Assembly (NCBI GenBank): GCA_044226395.1
Contig: JBGAHD010000002.1
Span: 682,001-746,000 of the forward strand
Direction of reading: 5' to 3'
DNA from: JBGAHD01 sp044226395
GTDB taxonomy: Bacteria; Pseudomonadota; Gammaproteobacteria; Xanthomonadales; Ahniellaceae
Length of the DNA: 64,000 nucleotides
In this document: in pieces, positions 8,562 to 16,148 of the stretch
How the letters are laid out: every line of letters starts with the position of its first letter
Position numbering within the stretch: position 1 is the first letter of the stretch
The notes under the pieces: generated by a model
What the model was told of the DNA's origin: nothing
The model's input: the letters and a program-made list of their open reading frames with translations, nothing else
Database searches by the model: none
Translations under genes and position numbers: made by a program

Positions 8562-8930
8562 TCATTTCCTCGGCTTGCGCGCGCGCGCGGCGCGTAGCGC
8601 GGGCGTGGGAGCCAGCAGCGCGCGCTCCAGGGCGTCGAGCCGCTCGTTCCAGAAGGTCTCGTAATGCGCCAGCCAGTCGCGCGCGCCGGCCAGGGGCTTG
8701 GCGTTGAGCGCGCAGCGGTGCGTGCGGCCCTCGATGTGGCGGTGGATCAGCCCCGCGCGCTCGAGCGCCTTGATGTGCTTGGACGCGGCGGCGAGCGACA
8801 TGTTCAGCGGCTCGGCCAGTTCGCCGACGCTGAGCTCGCCCGCGCTCAGGCGCCGCAACATGGCGCGCCGAGTGCCGTCGGCCAGCGCGGCGAAGACGAG
8901 ATCCAATTGGGCGCCGCGTAATTCAACCAT
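8562..8930 (-). CDS. ArsR-family transcriptional repressor
   Basis: 122 residues from the ATG at 8930. The winged-helix region is clear: LVFAALADGTRRAMLRRLSAGELSVGELAEPLNMSLAAASKHIKALERAGLIHRHIEGRTHRCALN, where helix 4 (SLAAASKHIKALERAGL) is the recognition helix. There is no CxC metal site in that helix, so it belongs to the non-metal ArsR group that accompanies SRPBCC proteins, not the arsenic sensors. The gene starts right at the predicted transcription start with no ribosome site, which suggests a leaderless mRNA. Two palindromes cover its promoter, so autorepression is likely. It overlaps the next gene at ATGA. Confidence 0.9.
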   Translation of the reverse strand: MVELRGAQLDLVFAALADGTRRAMLRRLSAGELSVGELAEPLNMSLAAASKHIKALERAGLIHRHIEGRTHRCALNAKPLAGARDWLAHYETFWNERLDALERALLAPTPALRAARARKPRK

Positions 8931-8940
8931 GCGGTTGAAT
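8921..8940. promoter_or_regulatory. ArsR operator O1 overlapping the -10 box and start codon
   Basis: ATTCAACCATGCGGTTGAAT is an imperfect palindrome with perfect 8-base arms (ATTCAACC / GGTTGAAT). It contains the arsR start codon and overlaps the predicted -10 box. The same half-site recurs in O2 at 8963-8978. ArsR proteins next to SRPBCC genes commonly bind AACC-N4-GGTT sites near their own start; that link to this protein is inference. Confidence 0.8.
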
Positions 8941-8966
8941 GTAATTCGCGATCGGCTTTTCGTCAA
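8938..8966 (-). promoter_or_regulatory. Sigma-70-type promoter of arsR, leaderless
   Basis: Read on the minus strand, TTGACG (8966-8961) is followed after exactly 17 bases by TACATT (8943-8938). The expected transcription start, seven bases further, coincides with the A of the arsR ATG at 8930. O2 covers the -35 box and O1 the -10 box and start, a geometry suited to repression. Confidence 0.75.
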
Positions 8967-8978
8967 CCGATCGGTTGA
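8963..8978. promoter_or_regulatory. ArsR operator O2 over the -35 box
   Basis: TCAACCGATCGGTTGA is a perfect 16-base palindrome sharing the CAACC/GGTTG half-sites with O1. The centres of O1 and O2 are 40 bases apart, close to four helical turns, so dimers would lie on the same DNA face. Confidence 0.8.
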
Positions 8979-8998
8979 ATGTCAGCGAGCGCGAAGAA

Positions 8999-10471
8999 TC
9001 ATGCCGCGCGCGCCATGCCCTCGATGCGCAGCTCCAGCGCGCCGGGTTCGCCCAGCGTGGGGATTCGCCCCGCTTCGATCGCCGCGACGATGTCGGCCGG
9101 GTCGTAAGCCAGACGCAGGCGCTGCGCGGTGCCATCGACGCGGGCGCGCAAGGTGGCGGTTTCGAGGTCGAGCATTTCGTCGAGGCCGGGAATGTCCAGC
9201 CGCGACGCGCGCAGGTGTTCGGCGAAGGACAGGATTTCCTGCGTCGGAAACATCGCCGGCGCGTGCTGGGACCAGAACGCTTCGAGCCGCTCATGCAAGC
9301 AGCGCTGTCCCCGCGCGAGACCGATCAGCCGCGTGCTGTAAGGCAGCACCGTCACGGCCGTGCCGGCGCGCGCCGCATCGACGAGCTGGCGCAAGATCGC
9401 CACGCCGGGGTCGGCGCGCAGCACTTCGCTCACGGCATCGTAGCCGGGCCGATGACCGACACTGGTACCGAGCGCGTATTCCCATTGCGCGACCGAGCAC
9501 GGCGCGCGATCGCGCGCGAAGCGTTGCAGGCGCGGATCGTGCGTGGCGATTGGTGGAGCGAGGCGAGGGGCCGCCTCGGCGCGCGTGCCGCGCAGGGCCC
9601 AGATCTCGCGCCATTGCTCCAGATGCGCGCACAGCGCGTCGGTGTCGAGACCGTGGCGGCCCAGCGCTTCGCCCATCATCTCGAAGGTCAGCGCGCGCAA
9701 GGCCGGCAGGCGCGGCAGCCATTCGCGCGCGAGGCTCATCAGTTCCGGTGGCGCCAGGCCCGAGTGCGCGTCGAGCCAATAGCCGTCGAGCGCCTCGCCG
9801 CCGGCGACATGCACCTCGATCACGCGCTCGAGCGGGATCTCGGCCATGAACTCCGCCACGGACTGACGGCCGTTGCGCGCGTTGGTCCATACGTTGTGCA
9901 AATCGAGCACGATGGCGCAGTCGGCGGCTTCGGCCACGGCGGCGACGAACTCGCCATCGCGCCATTCGCCGGCGCGCGGCCGCAAATAGTTGACCCCGGT
10001 CTCGAAGGCCACGGGCCGCTGCGCGACCTCGGCCAGATGGCGCAGATTGCGCGCGGCCAGGGCCACGGATTCGGCGCAGGGCAAGGGCGGCAGCAGAAAG
10101 CCCGCCTGCTCGATCACGCCATTGCGGCGAAAGGCATTGAAGGCCAGGTGTTCGCTGACCCATGGCGGGTCGAGACGCGCGATGCTCTCGCGCAGCGCGC
10201 GCGCTTGCGTGCCCAGGCCATCGACATGACCGCCGATCGGGCAGCCGACGCTGTGCATCACGACCGGTCGATCGAGCGCGCGAATGCGCGCGAATTGCGC
10301 GCGGTCGAGTTTGGGCGGGGCTTCGGGCGCGCTGGAGCGCAGCCAGTGCTGTTGCGGTTCGACTTCGACGAAATCGATCAGCGGTCCGGCGGCGGCGAAG
10401 ACCGCGTCGAAGCCGTGCATGTAGACCAGGCCGAGGCCGAGTTCGGGCGCTTGCCGCCAGGTTTTCATCAT
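8999..10471 (-). CDS. DUF692 (MNIO) enzyme fused to a partner-like C-terminal domain
   Basis: 490 residues, ATG at 10471 with GAGG five bases upstream. Residues about 1-290 are a DUF692 TIM-barrel of the multinuclear non-haem iron oxidase family: GLGLVYMHGFDAVF, DFVEVEPQQHW, VMHSVGCPIGG, WVSEHLAFNAF, PVAFETGVNYL, AIVLDLHNVWTNARN, VIEVHVAGGEA and YWLDAHSGLAP supply the expected His, Asp, Glu and Asn iron ligands. These enzymes modify cysteine or C-terminal residues of ribosomal peptides and usually need a separate small partner protein. Here residues about 300-490 (FARDRAPCSVAQWEYALG ... PGLDEMLDLETATLRARVDG) look like such a DUF2063/BufC-type partner fused to the enzyme. It lies 59 bases after a 71-residue peptide gene in the same direction, a likely substrate. 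The domain join is judged by eye. Confidence 0.8.
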   Translation of the reverse strand: MMKTWRQAPELGLGLVYMHGFDAVFAAAGPLIDFVEVEPQQHWLRSSAPEAPPKLDRAQFARIRALDRPVVMHSVGCPIGGHVDGLGTQARALRESIARLDPPWVSEHLAFNAFRRNGVIEQAGFLLPPLPCAESVALAARNLRHLAEVAQRPVAFETGVNYLRPRAGEWRDGEFVAAVAEAADCAIVLDLHNVWTNARNGRQSVAEFMAEIPLERVIEVHVAGGEALDGYWLDAHSGLAPPELMSLAREWLPRLPALRALTFEMMGEALGRHGLDTDALCAHLEQWREIWALRGTRAEAAPRLAPPIATHDPRLQRFARDRAPCSVAQWEYALGTSVGHRPGYDAVSEVLRADPGVAILRQLVDAARAGTAVTVLPYSTRLIGLARGQRCLHERLEAFWSQHAPAMFPTQEILSFAEHLRASRLDIPGLDEMLDLETATLRARVDGTAQRLRLAYDPADIVAAIEAGRIPTLGEPGALELRIEGMARAA

Positions 10472-10530
10472 GGATTCCTCGAAACGAAAACAGGCGCGCG
10501 CGGTCCCGGCCGCGCGCGCCCCTCGCGCGC

Positions 10531-10746
10531 TCAACCGGGCAGCACGATTTCCTCGAACCCGCGCCAGCGCAGGTCGAAACCGGAGGTGCAGGCCAGGCAG
10601 CCGAGCTTGCCCAGCACGCTTTCCTGCAGACGCGTGAACTTCTTGATGTCGTACAACAGTTCTTTCGGCGCCGAGATGCTGGCGACGTGACCAGTGACGC
10701 GAATCGCCACGCGCGACGGCATGGCGGCGGCTTTCTTGGTGCTCAT
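10531..10746 (-). CDS. Short peptide with CLAC motif, possible MNIO substrate
   Basis: 71 residues, ATG at 10746 with AGGAG ideally placed. The first 45 residues are basic and Ser/Lys/Ala-rich, with no hydrophobic signal core, and could act as a leader (ISAPKELLYDIKKFTRLQESVLGKLG). The C-terminal part is GCLACTSGFDLRWRGFEEIVLPG, with two cysteines two residues apart. It is the first gene of a two-gene unit with the DUF692 fusion protein. MNIO enzymes act on short cysteine-containing peptides (bufferins, methanobactin, 3-thiaglutamate and related RiPPs). A precursor-enzyme pair is therefore likely, but the modification is unknown. It lacks the four-cysteine exported form of bufferins. Confidence 0.7.
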   Translation of the reverse strand: MSTKKAAAMPSRVAIRVTGHVASISAPKELLYDIKKFTRLQESVLGKLGCLACTSGFDLRWRGFEEIVLPG

Positions 10747-10871
10747 GACTACTCCTGGGTCGTCTCGATGGCGTGTTCCACACGCGCCGCCACGATGCGC
10801 CCGCGCGCGGCGCGGCGAAATCGTCGTTCGCCACGCGCGCGTGTAGGAAAATGGCGCGACCGCGTGTCCGC

Positions 10872-11486
10872 CTAATCGAATCGCAGCTCGGGATGCGCCG
10901 TCAGAAAGCCGAAGCGATACATCGGATGCGCACTGGCGCGATAGCGCGCGTGCAGGGTGTCGAGGTCGCACAGAAAGGTCTGATGTGGCAGGCCGCCAAG
11001 CTCCGGATGGCGGTAGTCGCCGGCCGCGCCCAGCCATTCGTAGTCGAGCGCGCGATAGGCGCGCGCCGCCGCCGGCCGCACCGACAGCACGACGGCGCGC
11101 AGACCTTGCGCCTGACCGTAGCGATACACGGTCTTCCACAGCGCCCACTTGATCCACAGCGCGTGCGGATGACGCGGGATCGACAGGCGCGTGACTTCAC
11201 CGAGCGGCTGGCGCGCGGCGGGCACCAGGTCGTCAAGATCGATGAAGCGATCGAGTTCGACCGGACCGCGGCGCCGATCGAGCACGCGCAAGGTGCCCAG
11301 CGGCGTGCCGGCGTCGTCTTCGGCGAGCAGGATCAGGCAACCGGGCGCGGCATCGAAGGCATCGCGGGGGTTTTGATCATTGGCGAAGTACTTGCGATAG
11401 CCGCGCCAGCGCAGGTGAAGCGCGGCGTCGAGATCCTCGGCCGCGCGCGCGCGGCGGACGTGAATGCGGGGCGGTTGCTCGTCCAT
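10872..11486 (-). CDS. FeeM-like N-acyltransferase (GNAT fold)
   Basis: 204 residues, ATG at 11486 preceded by AGGAGG. The sequence runs IHVRRARAAEDLDAALHLRWRGYRKYF, then LILLAEDDAGTPLGTLRVL, VTRLSIPRHPHALWIKWALWKTVYRYGQAQGLRAVVLSVRPAAARAYRALDYEWLG, and a final PHQTFLCDLDTL. This order (GNAT core, 'K-x-x-Y-x-Y-A/G' helix, 'VLSVRPxxAxAYRALxxE') fits the FeeM/N-acyl amino acid synthase branch related to LuxI-type synthases. Such enzymes use acyl-ACP or acyl-CoA to acylate an amino group. The true substrate cannot be told from sequence. It is a single gene, divergent from the exported protein at 11653. Confidence 0.7.
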   Translation of the reverse strand: MDEQPPRIHVRRARAAEDLDAALHLRWRGYRKYFANDQNPRDAFDAAPGCLILLAEDDAGTPLGTLRVLDRRRGPVELDRFIDLDDLVPAARQPLGEVTRLSIPRHPHALWIKWALWKTVYRYGQAQGLRAVVLSVRPAAARAYRALDYEWLGAAGDYRHPELGGLPHQTFLCDLDTLHARYRASAHPMYRFGFLTAHPELRFD

Positions 11487-11652
11487 GATCGGCCTCCTGG
11501 CGCCATTGCAAACTTCCCGAAGGCCAGCTTGCGCGGCGGGGCGCGCGCCGACTGCGCGCCGGTTCCGGTTTTCGAGCGTCAAAGATCGAGAAACGGCGGC
11601 GTCCGGGTGGGCCCCGCGCGGCGCGGCGCGGCGATCGCAGTAGACTCGGGTC

Positions 11653-12429
11653 ATGAGCGCATCGCGATGGTGGGGTCGCAACACAGGTCGGGCTTGGGCC
11701 CGCGTCGGTCTGTCCGGCGTGGCCTTGGCCGCGTCATCGATCAGCTGCGCGCAGACCGCGGTGAATCTGAGCGCGAGCGAATGCGGCGTATTCGACGCGC
11801 AAGGCGGGTTCAGTCTGACGACGCCACCCGGTTCCTTGGTCGGTCACCACATCGTGGTCGCGGTCGCGACCAGCGATCCGCAGGTCTCGGACCTGACGAT
11901 CGACGATGGCGCGGCCACGGTGTATCGCGCGCTCGGCGGTCGCAAGGCGCGCGAGGATGCGAATGCCTTGGTTTTGTTGCAGGGCAAGCCGACGTCGGCC
12001 TCGGCCGGCGTGACCACGTTTCGCGCGCGCACGCGCGCCGTCAACGCGGGCGCGAAGGTGTGCTTGAGTCTGCAAGCTTTCGATGGTCTGGCCGAACCTT
12101 TCGCGGGGCCGCGCAGCGGCGCCGCGAACGCGGCGTTTTCCGACGCGCCCGGCAGCACGCATGCGTTACCTGCCGATGGCACGTCGCTGCTGATGTTCGC
12201 GGCCTTCGGGTTCGCCAACGACCCCGGCACACTGACGCCGATCGCGGGCGTCACGGTGCAGCCACCGGTGTGCGCGAGCGGTGGCGGCGTGTGCCTGGCC
12301 ACGGCGTATTCGATCAGTGCCGCCGCCGGCGCGCCCAACATCACTCTGAGCACGAGCACGATCCTCGCGTGGCGCGCGGTCAGCGCGGCGGTGCCGAGCG
12401 AAGCGGTGTTTCGCAACGGTTTCGAGTAA
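11653..12429 (+). CDS. Exported hypothetical protein with C-terminal FRNGFE
   Basis: 258 residues. The N-terminus has Arg residues followed by a hydrophobic segment (VGLSGVALAASSISCAQT), consistent with a signal peptide cleaved near residue 33. A lipobox reading cannot be excluded (SISC). The mature part is strand-rich, with conserved-looking turns (FSLTTPPGSLVGHHIVVAVATSD, TVYRALGGRKAREDANALVLLQGK) and several cysteines. The last residues are EAVFRNGFE. Exported proteins of several Lysobacterales end in similar xFxxGFE tails, recalled from the family and not checked here, so this may be a sorting or processing tag. No enzymatic motif is visible. Function is unknown. Confidence 0.65.
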   Translation: MSASRWWGRNTGRAWARVGLSGVALAASSISCAQTAVNLSASECGVFDAQGGFSLTTPPGSLVGHHIVVAVATSDPQVSDLTIDDGAATVYRALGGRKAREDANALVLLQGKPTSASAGVTTFRARTRAVNAGAKVCLSLQAFDGLAEPFAGPRSGAANAAFSDAPGSTHALPADGTSLLMFAAFGFANDPGTLTPIAGVTVQPPVCASGGGVCLATAYSISAAAGAPNITLSTSTILAWRAVSAAVPSEAVFRNGFE

Positions 12430-12450
12430 GCGCGTCGCGCGATGACCAGA

Positions 12451-12477
12451 AAAAAGGCGCCGCGAGGGCGCCTTTTT
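12451..12477. terminator. Bidirectional Rho-independent terminator
   Basis: AAAAAGGCGCC and GGCGCCTTTTT form a perfect 11-bp stem with a GCGAG loop. The A-run and T-run give a U-tail on both strands. It sits between convergent genes ending at 12429 and 12499. Confidence 0.9.
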
Positions 12478-12498
12478 CGTGTGGAGTTTCGTTCCGAA

Positions 12499-13410
12499 TT
12501 ACTGCGACGTCACCGTCGACGTCGGCGTGCCGTTGACCACATTGCCGATCACGCGATTGTCGCCGAACGACAGGATCTGACCGCCGCCCGTGGCCAGCAG
12601 GCCCTGGGCGTTACCAGTGATTTCGGAATCGGTCAGACGCACGATCGCGCCGGCGTTTTGCGAAAGCACGCCGTTGTTGATGCTGTCGGCGATGGTCACG
12701 CCCTGCAGCGACACGGTGACGGAGTTGGCGCCGCCCGATGCCGTGACGCCGCTGCCCGTGCTCGACACGATGCTGCCGCCGCGCATGGTCAACACGCCCG
12801 GACCCGTGGCGGCGATGCCCGTGCCATTGCCCGACATCCGCACATTGTCGAGCGTCACCGACAAGGAGCCGCCCGCGCTGGGCAACATCGTGACGCCCGT
12901 GCCCGAGCTCTGGATGGTGACATCGCGCAGCGTCACGGTCGTGGCCGTGGCCGGTTGCAGTTCGAAGCCGGGGCCGGTGAAGGATTCGATGTTCACGCGC
13001 TCGGCCACCAGCTGCCGGGCCTGAAGCAAGCGCACGGCCGCCAGGCCCGTGCCCAGGCCTTCGATCGACAAGCCGCGCAAGGTGACCGTGTCGGTGCTGC
13101 TGGCGTTGATGATGATCGCGTTGGTGCCCGACACGATGATGCCGGCGAAATCGCCATCGGATTCGATGGTCAACGCCTTGGTGATGGTCACCGCGCCATA
13201 AGCGCCGGGATCGAGGGCATTGATCACGCCGCCCGCGGCGGTCTTGGGGAACGCGCCGGCGAAGGTCTTGCACGGCGCCGTGCGCGAGCACGGATTGACG
13301 TCGTCGCCCACGCCCGAGACCCAGGTGCGCGTCGCCTGCGCGAACGCCGCGCCCGGCAGCGCGAGAAACAGGATCAGGACCAGCCAGCCCCAACGCACGC
13401 GATTGCTCAT
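12499..13410 (-). CDS. Exported right-handed parallel beta-helix protein
   Basis: 303 residues, ATG at 13410. MSNRVRWGWLVLILFLALPGAAFA is a signal peptide cleaved about residue 24. It then begins TRTWVSGVGDDVNPCSRTAPCKTFAGAF, the usual opening of Pfam Beta_helix / pectate-lyase-like proteins. Short coils of about 22-25 residues follow, rich in Asn, Gly, Thr and Val (IIVSGTNAIIINASSTDTVTLRGLSIEGLG ... VTLRDVTIQSSGTGV ... VRLTDSEITGNAQGLLATGGG). Two cysteines near the start may form a disulphide. No polysaccharide-lyase catalytic residues can be assigned, so an adhesin-like or structural role is as likely as an enzyme. It ends facing the terminator at 12451. Confidence 0.8.
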   Translation of the reverse strand: MSNRVRWGWLVLILFLALPGAAFAQATRTWVSGVGDDVNPCSRTAPCKTFAGAFPKTAAGGVINALDPGAYGAVTITKALTIESDGDFAGIIVSGTNAIIINASSTDTVTLRGLSIEGLGTGLAAVRLLQARQLVAERVNIESFTGPGFELQPATATTVTLRDVTIQSSGTGVTMLPSAGGSLSVTLDNVRMSGNGTGIAATGPGVLTMRGGSIVSSTGSGVTASGGANSVTVSLQGVTIADSINNGVLSQNAGAIVRLTDSEITGNAQGLLATGGGQILSFGDNRVIGNVVNGTPTSTVTSQ

Positions 13411-13606
13411 GACGCAGCCCCCTTTCGATATTGCGGCGAGCCTAGCAGCTTGGCCTCGCGCGCGCCGTGGGCGAACGAATGCGCGCGGCGGATTGGCAAT
13501 CTTCCACGCTTGCCGCGCGCGGTCGCGACGCGCGCGCGTCGCTTGCGTCGACGGCGGCGCGCTGGTCACACTGCGCGCTCGTGCATTCGCCCTGATTGGC
13601 GCCCCA

Positions 13607-14539
13607 ATGACCGACAACGCGTATCCCCGAGATCTAGTCGGCTACGGCCGCCATCCGCCCCACGCCGATTGGCCCGGCGGCGCGCGCGTGGCCCTGCAGT
13701 TCGTGCTCAATATCGAGGAAGGCGGCGAGAATTGCGTCCTGCACGGCGATGCCGGCAGCGAGCAATTCTTGTCCGAGATCGTCGGCGCGGCCAGCTATCC
13801 GGCGCGGCACATGAGCATGGAGTCGATCTACGAATACGGCTCGCGCGTCGGCGCGTGGCGCATTCTCGACGAGTTCCGCCGCCGTGGCCTGCCGCTGACG
13901 GTGTTCGGCGTGGCGATGGCGCTGGAACGCCTGCCCGACCTCACGCGCGCCTGTCTCGAGCTCGGTCACGAGATCGCCTCGCACGGCTGGCGCTGGATTC
14001 ACTATCAGCACATCGACGTCGACACCGAGCGCGAGCACATCGCGCGCGCGGTGGCGATTCATCGCGTCCTCACCGGCACCGCGCCGCTGGGCTGGTACAC
14101 GGGGCGCGACAGTCCCAACACGCGTCGTCTGGTGGTGGAGCATGGTGGCTTCGAGTACGACTCCGACTACTACGGCGATGACCTGCCCTTCTGGACCCCA
14201 GTGAGCACGAGCGACGGTCGTCGCGTGCCGCACCTGATCGTGCCCTACACGCTCGACGCCAACGACATGCGCTTCGCCACGCCGCAGGGTTTCAACACGG
14301 CCCATCATTTCTTCGAGTATCTGCGCGACAGCTTCGACGTGCTCTACGCCGAGGGCGAGGAGACGCCGCGGATGATGTCGATCGGCATGCACGCGCGCCT
14401 GCTCGGGCGGCCCGGGCGCTTCGTCGCGCTGCAGCGTTTTCTCGATCACGTGGCGCGACACGAGCGCGTGTGGATCTGCCGACGCATCGACATCGCGCGT
14501 CACTGGCGCGCGCGCCATCCGTTTCAAGCCCGGACCTAG
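13607..14539 (+). CDS. puuE: Allantoinase, PuuE type
   Basis: 310 residues. It opens YPRDLVGYGRHPPHADWPGGARVALQFVLNIEEGGE, the signature of the cofactor-light PuuE family of polysaccharide-deacetylase fold. Further family blocks: YEYGSRVGAWRILDEF, LTVFGVAMALER, GHEIASHGWRW, GWYTGRDSPNTRRLVVEHGGFEYDSDYYGDDLPFW and MMSIGMHARLLGRPGR. It hydrolyses allantoin to allantoate in the cytoplasm. It heads a four- or five-gene rightward unit (puuE-uraD-alc-allA-GNAT) with one-base spacing to uraD. The ATG at 13607 was chosen because it matches the family's start length. The upstream 196 bases are the divergent promoter region shared with the beta-helix gene. Confidence 0.95.
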   Translation: MTDNAYPRDLVGYGRHPPHADWPGGARVALQFVLNIEEGGENCVLHGDAGSEQFLSEIVGAASYPARHMSMESIYEYGSRVGAWRILDEFRRRGLPLTVFGVAMALERLPDLTRACLELGHEIASHGWRWIHYQHIDVDTEREHIARAVAIHRVLTGTAPLGWYTGRDSPNTRRLVVEHGGFEYDSDYYGDDLPFWTPVSTSDGRRVPHLIVPYTLDANDMRFATPQGFNTAHHFFEYLRDSFDVLYAEGEETPRMMSIGMHARLLGRPGRFVALQRFLDHVARHERVWICRRIDIARHWRARHPFQART

Positions 14540-14540
14540 C

Positions 14541-15062
14541 ATGACGCTCGACCAGCTCAACGCACTCTACCGCGCCGAATTCACGCGCGCGCTCGGCGCG
14601 ATCTTCGAACACTCGCCCTGGGTGCCCGAGCGCGTGGCCGACGCGCGACCCTTCGCCGACGTCCGCGCGCTGCACGCAGCGATGTGCGCGGCCGTGCGCG
14701 CCGCCAGCGAGGGCGAACGCATGGCCCTGATCCGCGCGCATCCGCAACTGGCCGGCAAGGCCGCGATCCGCGGCGAACTGACCGCGCATTCGGCGCGCGA
14801 GCAGAGTGGCGCCGGGCTCGATCAATGCAGTCCCGAGGAATACGCGCGCTTGACCGAATTGAACGCGGCCTACGATGCGCGCTTTGGCTTTCCCTTCATC
14901 ATCGCGGTGAAAGGCCATACGCGCGCGAGCATCATCGAGCACATGGCGCGGCGCGTGAGCGGCGCGCGCGAGGTCGAAGTCGATGAAGCGCTTCGTCAGA
15001 TCGAACGCATCGCGGCCTTTCGGCTCGGCGCCCTGCTCGGCGTCGACGCGCCGGTGAGTTGA
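14541..15062 (+). CDS. uraD: OHCU decarboxylase
   Basis: 173 residues. It converts 2-oxo-4-hydroxy-4-carboxy-5-ureidoimidazoline to S-allantoin, the last step of the urate-to-allantoin conversion. Family motifs are visible: YRAEFTRALGAIFEHSPWVPERV, LIRAHPQLAGKAA, LTAHSAREQSGAGLDQC (catalytic His-region and Glu/Gln) and LNAAYDARFGFPFIIAVKG, followed by the C-terminal helix with ALRQIERIAAFRL. The ATG starts one base after the puuE stop, so the two are translated together. The pairing with uraH and puuD on the other strand completes the three-step uricase pathway. Confidence 0.95.
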   Translation: MTLDQLNALYRAEFTRALGAIFEHSPWVPERVADARPFADVRALHAAMCAAVRAASEGERMALIRAHPQLAGKAAIRGELTAHSAREQSGAGLDQCSPEEYARLTELNAAYDARFGFPFIIAVKGHTRASIIEHMARRVSGAREVEVDEALRQIERIAAFRLGALLGVDAPVS

Positions 15063-15137
15063 GCGCGATGCGCGCCGGGGCTCGCCAGCGACACGGCCCC
15101 GGCTTATGCTGCGCGCAGTTCAACGACACCCGCGACC

Positions 15138-16148
15138 ATGGCCCTGCCCGCTCTCGATCCCGACGCTCCCGACTTCACCCGCCGCCACGTCAATCTGGCC
15201 GATGCGCGCCTGGGCGCGACCGCGCTCGAGGCCAGCGATGAGTTCTTCGCCGCCAAGGAGCGCATGCTCAATCCGGCGCCGGCCGAGTTCATTCCCGGCA
15301 AGTACGATCAGAACGGCAAGTGGATGGACGGTTGGGAGAGCCGGCGCAAGCGCGTGGCCGGTCACGACTGGTGCACGGTGCGCTTGGCGCGGCCGGGGCG
15401 TATTCATGGCGTCGATCTCGACACCAGCCATTTCACCGGCAATTTTCCGCCGGCGTTGAGTCTGGAAGCGTGTCGATTGCCGAGCGGCGATCCCGACGCG
15501 CGCACGATCTGGACCACGATCCTGCCCGCCGTGAATCTCGGCGGCAATCGCCATCACTATCACGACGTCGTCGACACCGGCACGTGGACGCATCTGCGCG
15601 TGAACCTGTTTCCCGATGGCGGCTTGGCACGACTGCGCGTTTACGGCACGCCCGAGTTCGACGCGCGCGCGGTCGACGCCGAAGGCTTGATCGACCTCGT
15701 CGCCGCGCTCAACGGCGGCACCGTGGTCGCGTGCAACAACCAGCATTTCGGCCTGGCCTCGAGCCTGCTGCTGCCCGGTCGCGGCGTGAACATGGGCGAT
15801 GGCTGGGAAACGCGACGCCGTCGCGAACCCGGCAACGACTGGTGCATCCTCGCGCTGGCGCGACCAGGCGTGATCGAAGCGATTGAAGTCGACACCTGTC
15901 ATTTCAAGGGCAACTACCCCGACCGTTGCGCCCTGCTCGGCGCGAATGTCGCTGGCGGCACGCCCGAATCGCTGATCACGCAATCGATGTTCTGGCCCGT
16001 GCTGTTGCCCGAACAGAAATTGCAGATGGATCATCAGCACCACTTCCGTGCCGAGATCGCCAAGCACGCGCCGGTGACGCACGTGCGCCTGAACATCTAT
16101 CCCGACGGCGGCGTCTCGCGCCTGCGCCTGCGCGGTCGACCGGCGTGA
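15138..16148 (+). CDS. alc: Allantoicase
   Basis: 336 residues. The two-fold repeat of the allantoicase family is plain: GKWMDGWESRRKRVAGHDWCTVRLARPGRIHGVDLDTSHFTGNFPP in the first half, and GDGWETRRRREPGNDWCILALARPGVIEAIEVDTCHFKGNYP in the second. Each half is followed by a jelly-roll ending in HLRVNLFPDGGLARLRVYG or HVRLNIYPDGGVSRLRLRG. It hydrolyses allantoate to ureidoglycolate and urea. The next gene begins inside its stop codon (GTGA). A 75-base gap separates it from uraD. Confidence 0.95.
   Translation: MALPALDPDAPDFTRRHVNLADARLGATALEASDEFFAAKERMLNPAPAEFIPGKYDQNGKWMDGWESRRKRVAGHDWCTVRLARPGRIHGVDLDTSHFTGNFPPALSLEACRLPSGDPDARTIWTTILPAVNLGGNRHHYHDVVDTGTWTHLRVNLFPDGGLARLRVYGTPEFDARAVDAEGLIDLVAALNGGTVVACNNQHFGLASSLLLPGRGVNMGDGWETRRRREPGNDWCILALARPGVIEAIEVDTCHFKGNYPDRCALLGANVAGGTPESLITQSMFWPVLLPEQKLQMDHQHHFRAEIAKHAPVTHVRLNIYPDGGVSRLRLRGRPA

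Noticed and set aside
8931..8966. Longer ArsR with 12 more residues
   Set aside because: That frame would start at a non-ATG codon inside the -35 box, before the predicted transcription start.
10747..11157. Upstream extension of the 71-residue peptide gene
   Set aside because: ATG 10746 has a perfect AGGAG site; upstream codons run antisense-like over the acyltransferase gene and give Arg-rich text.
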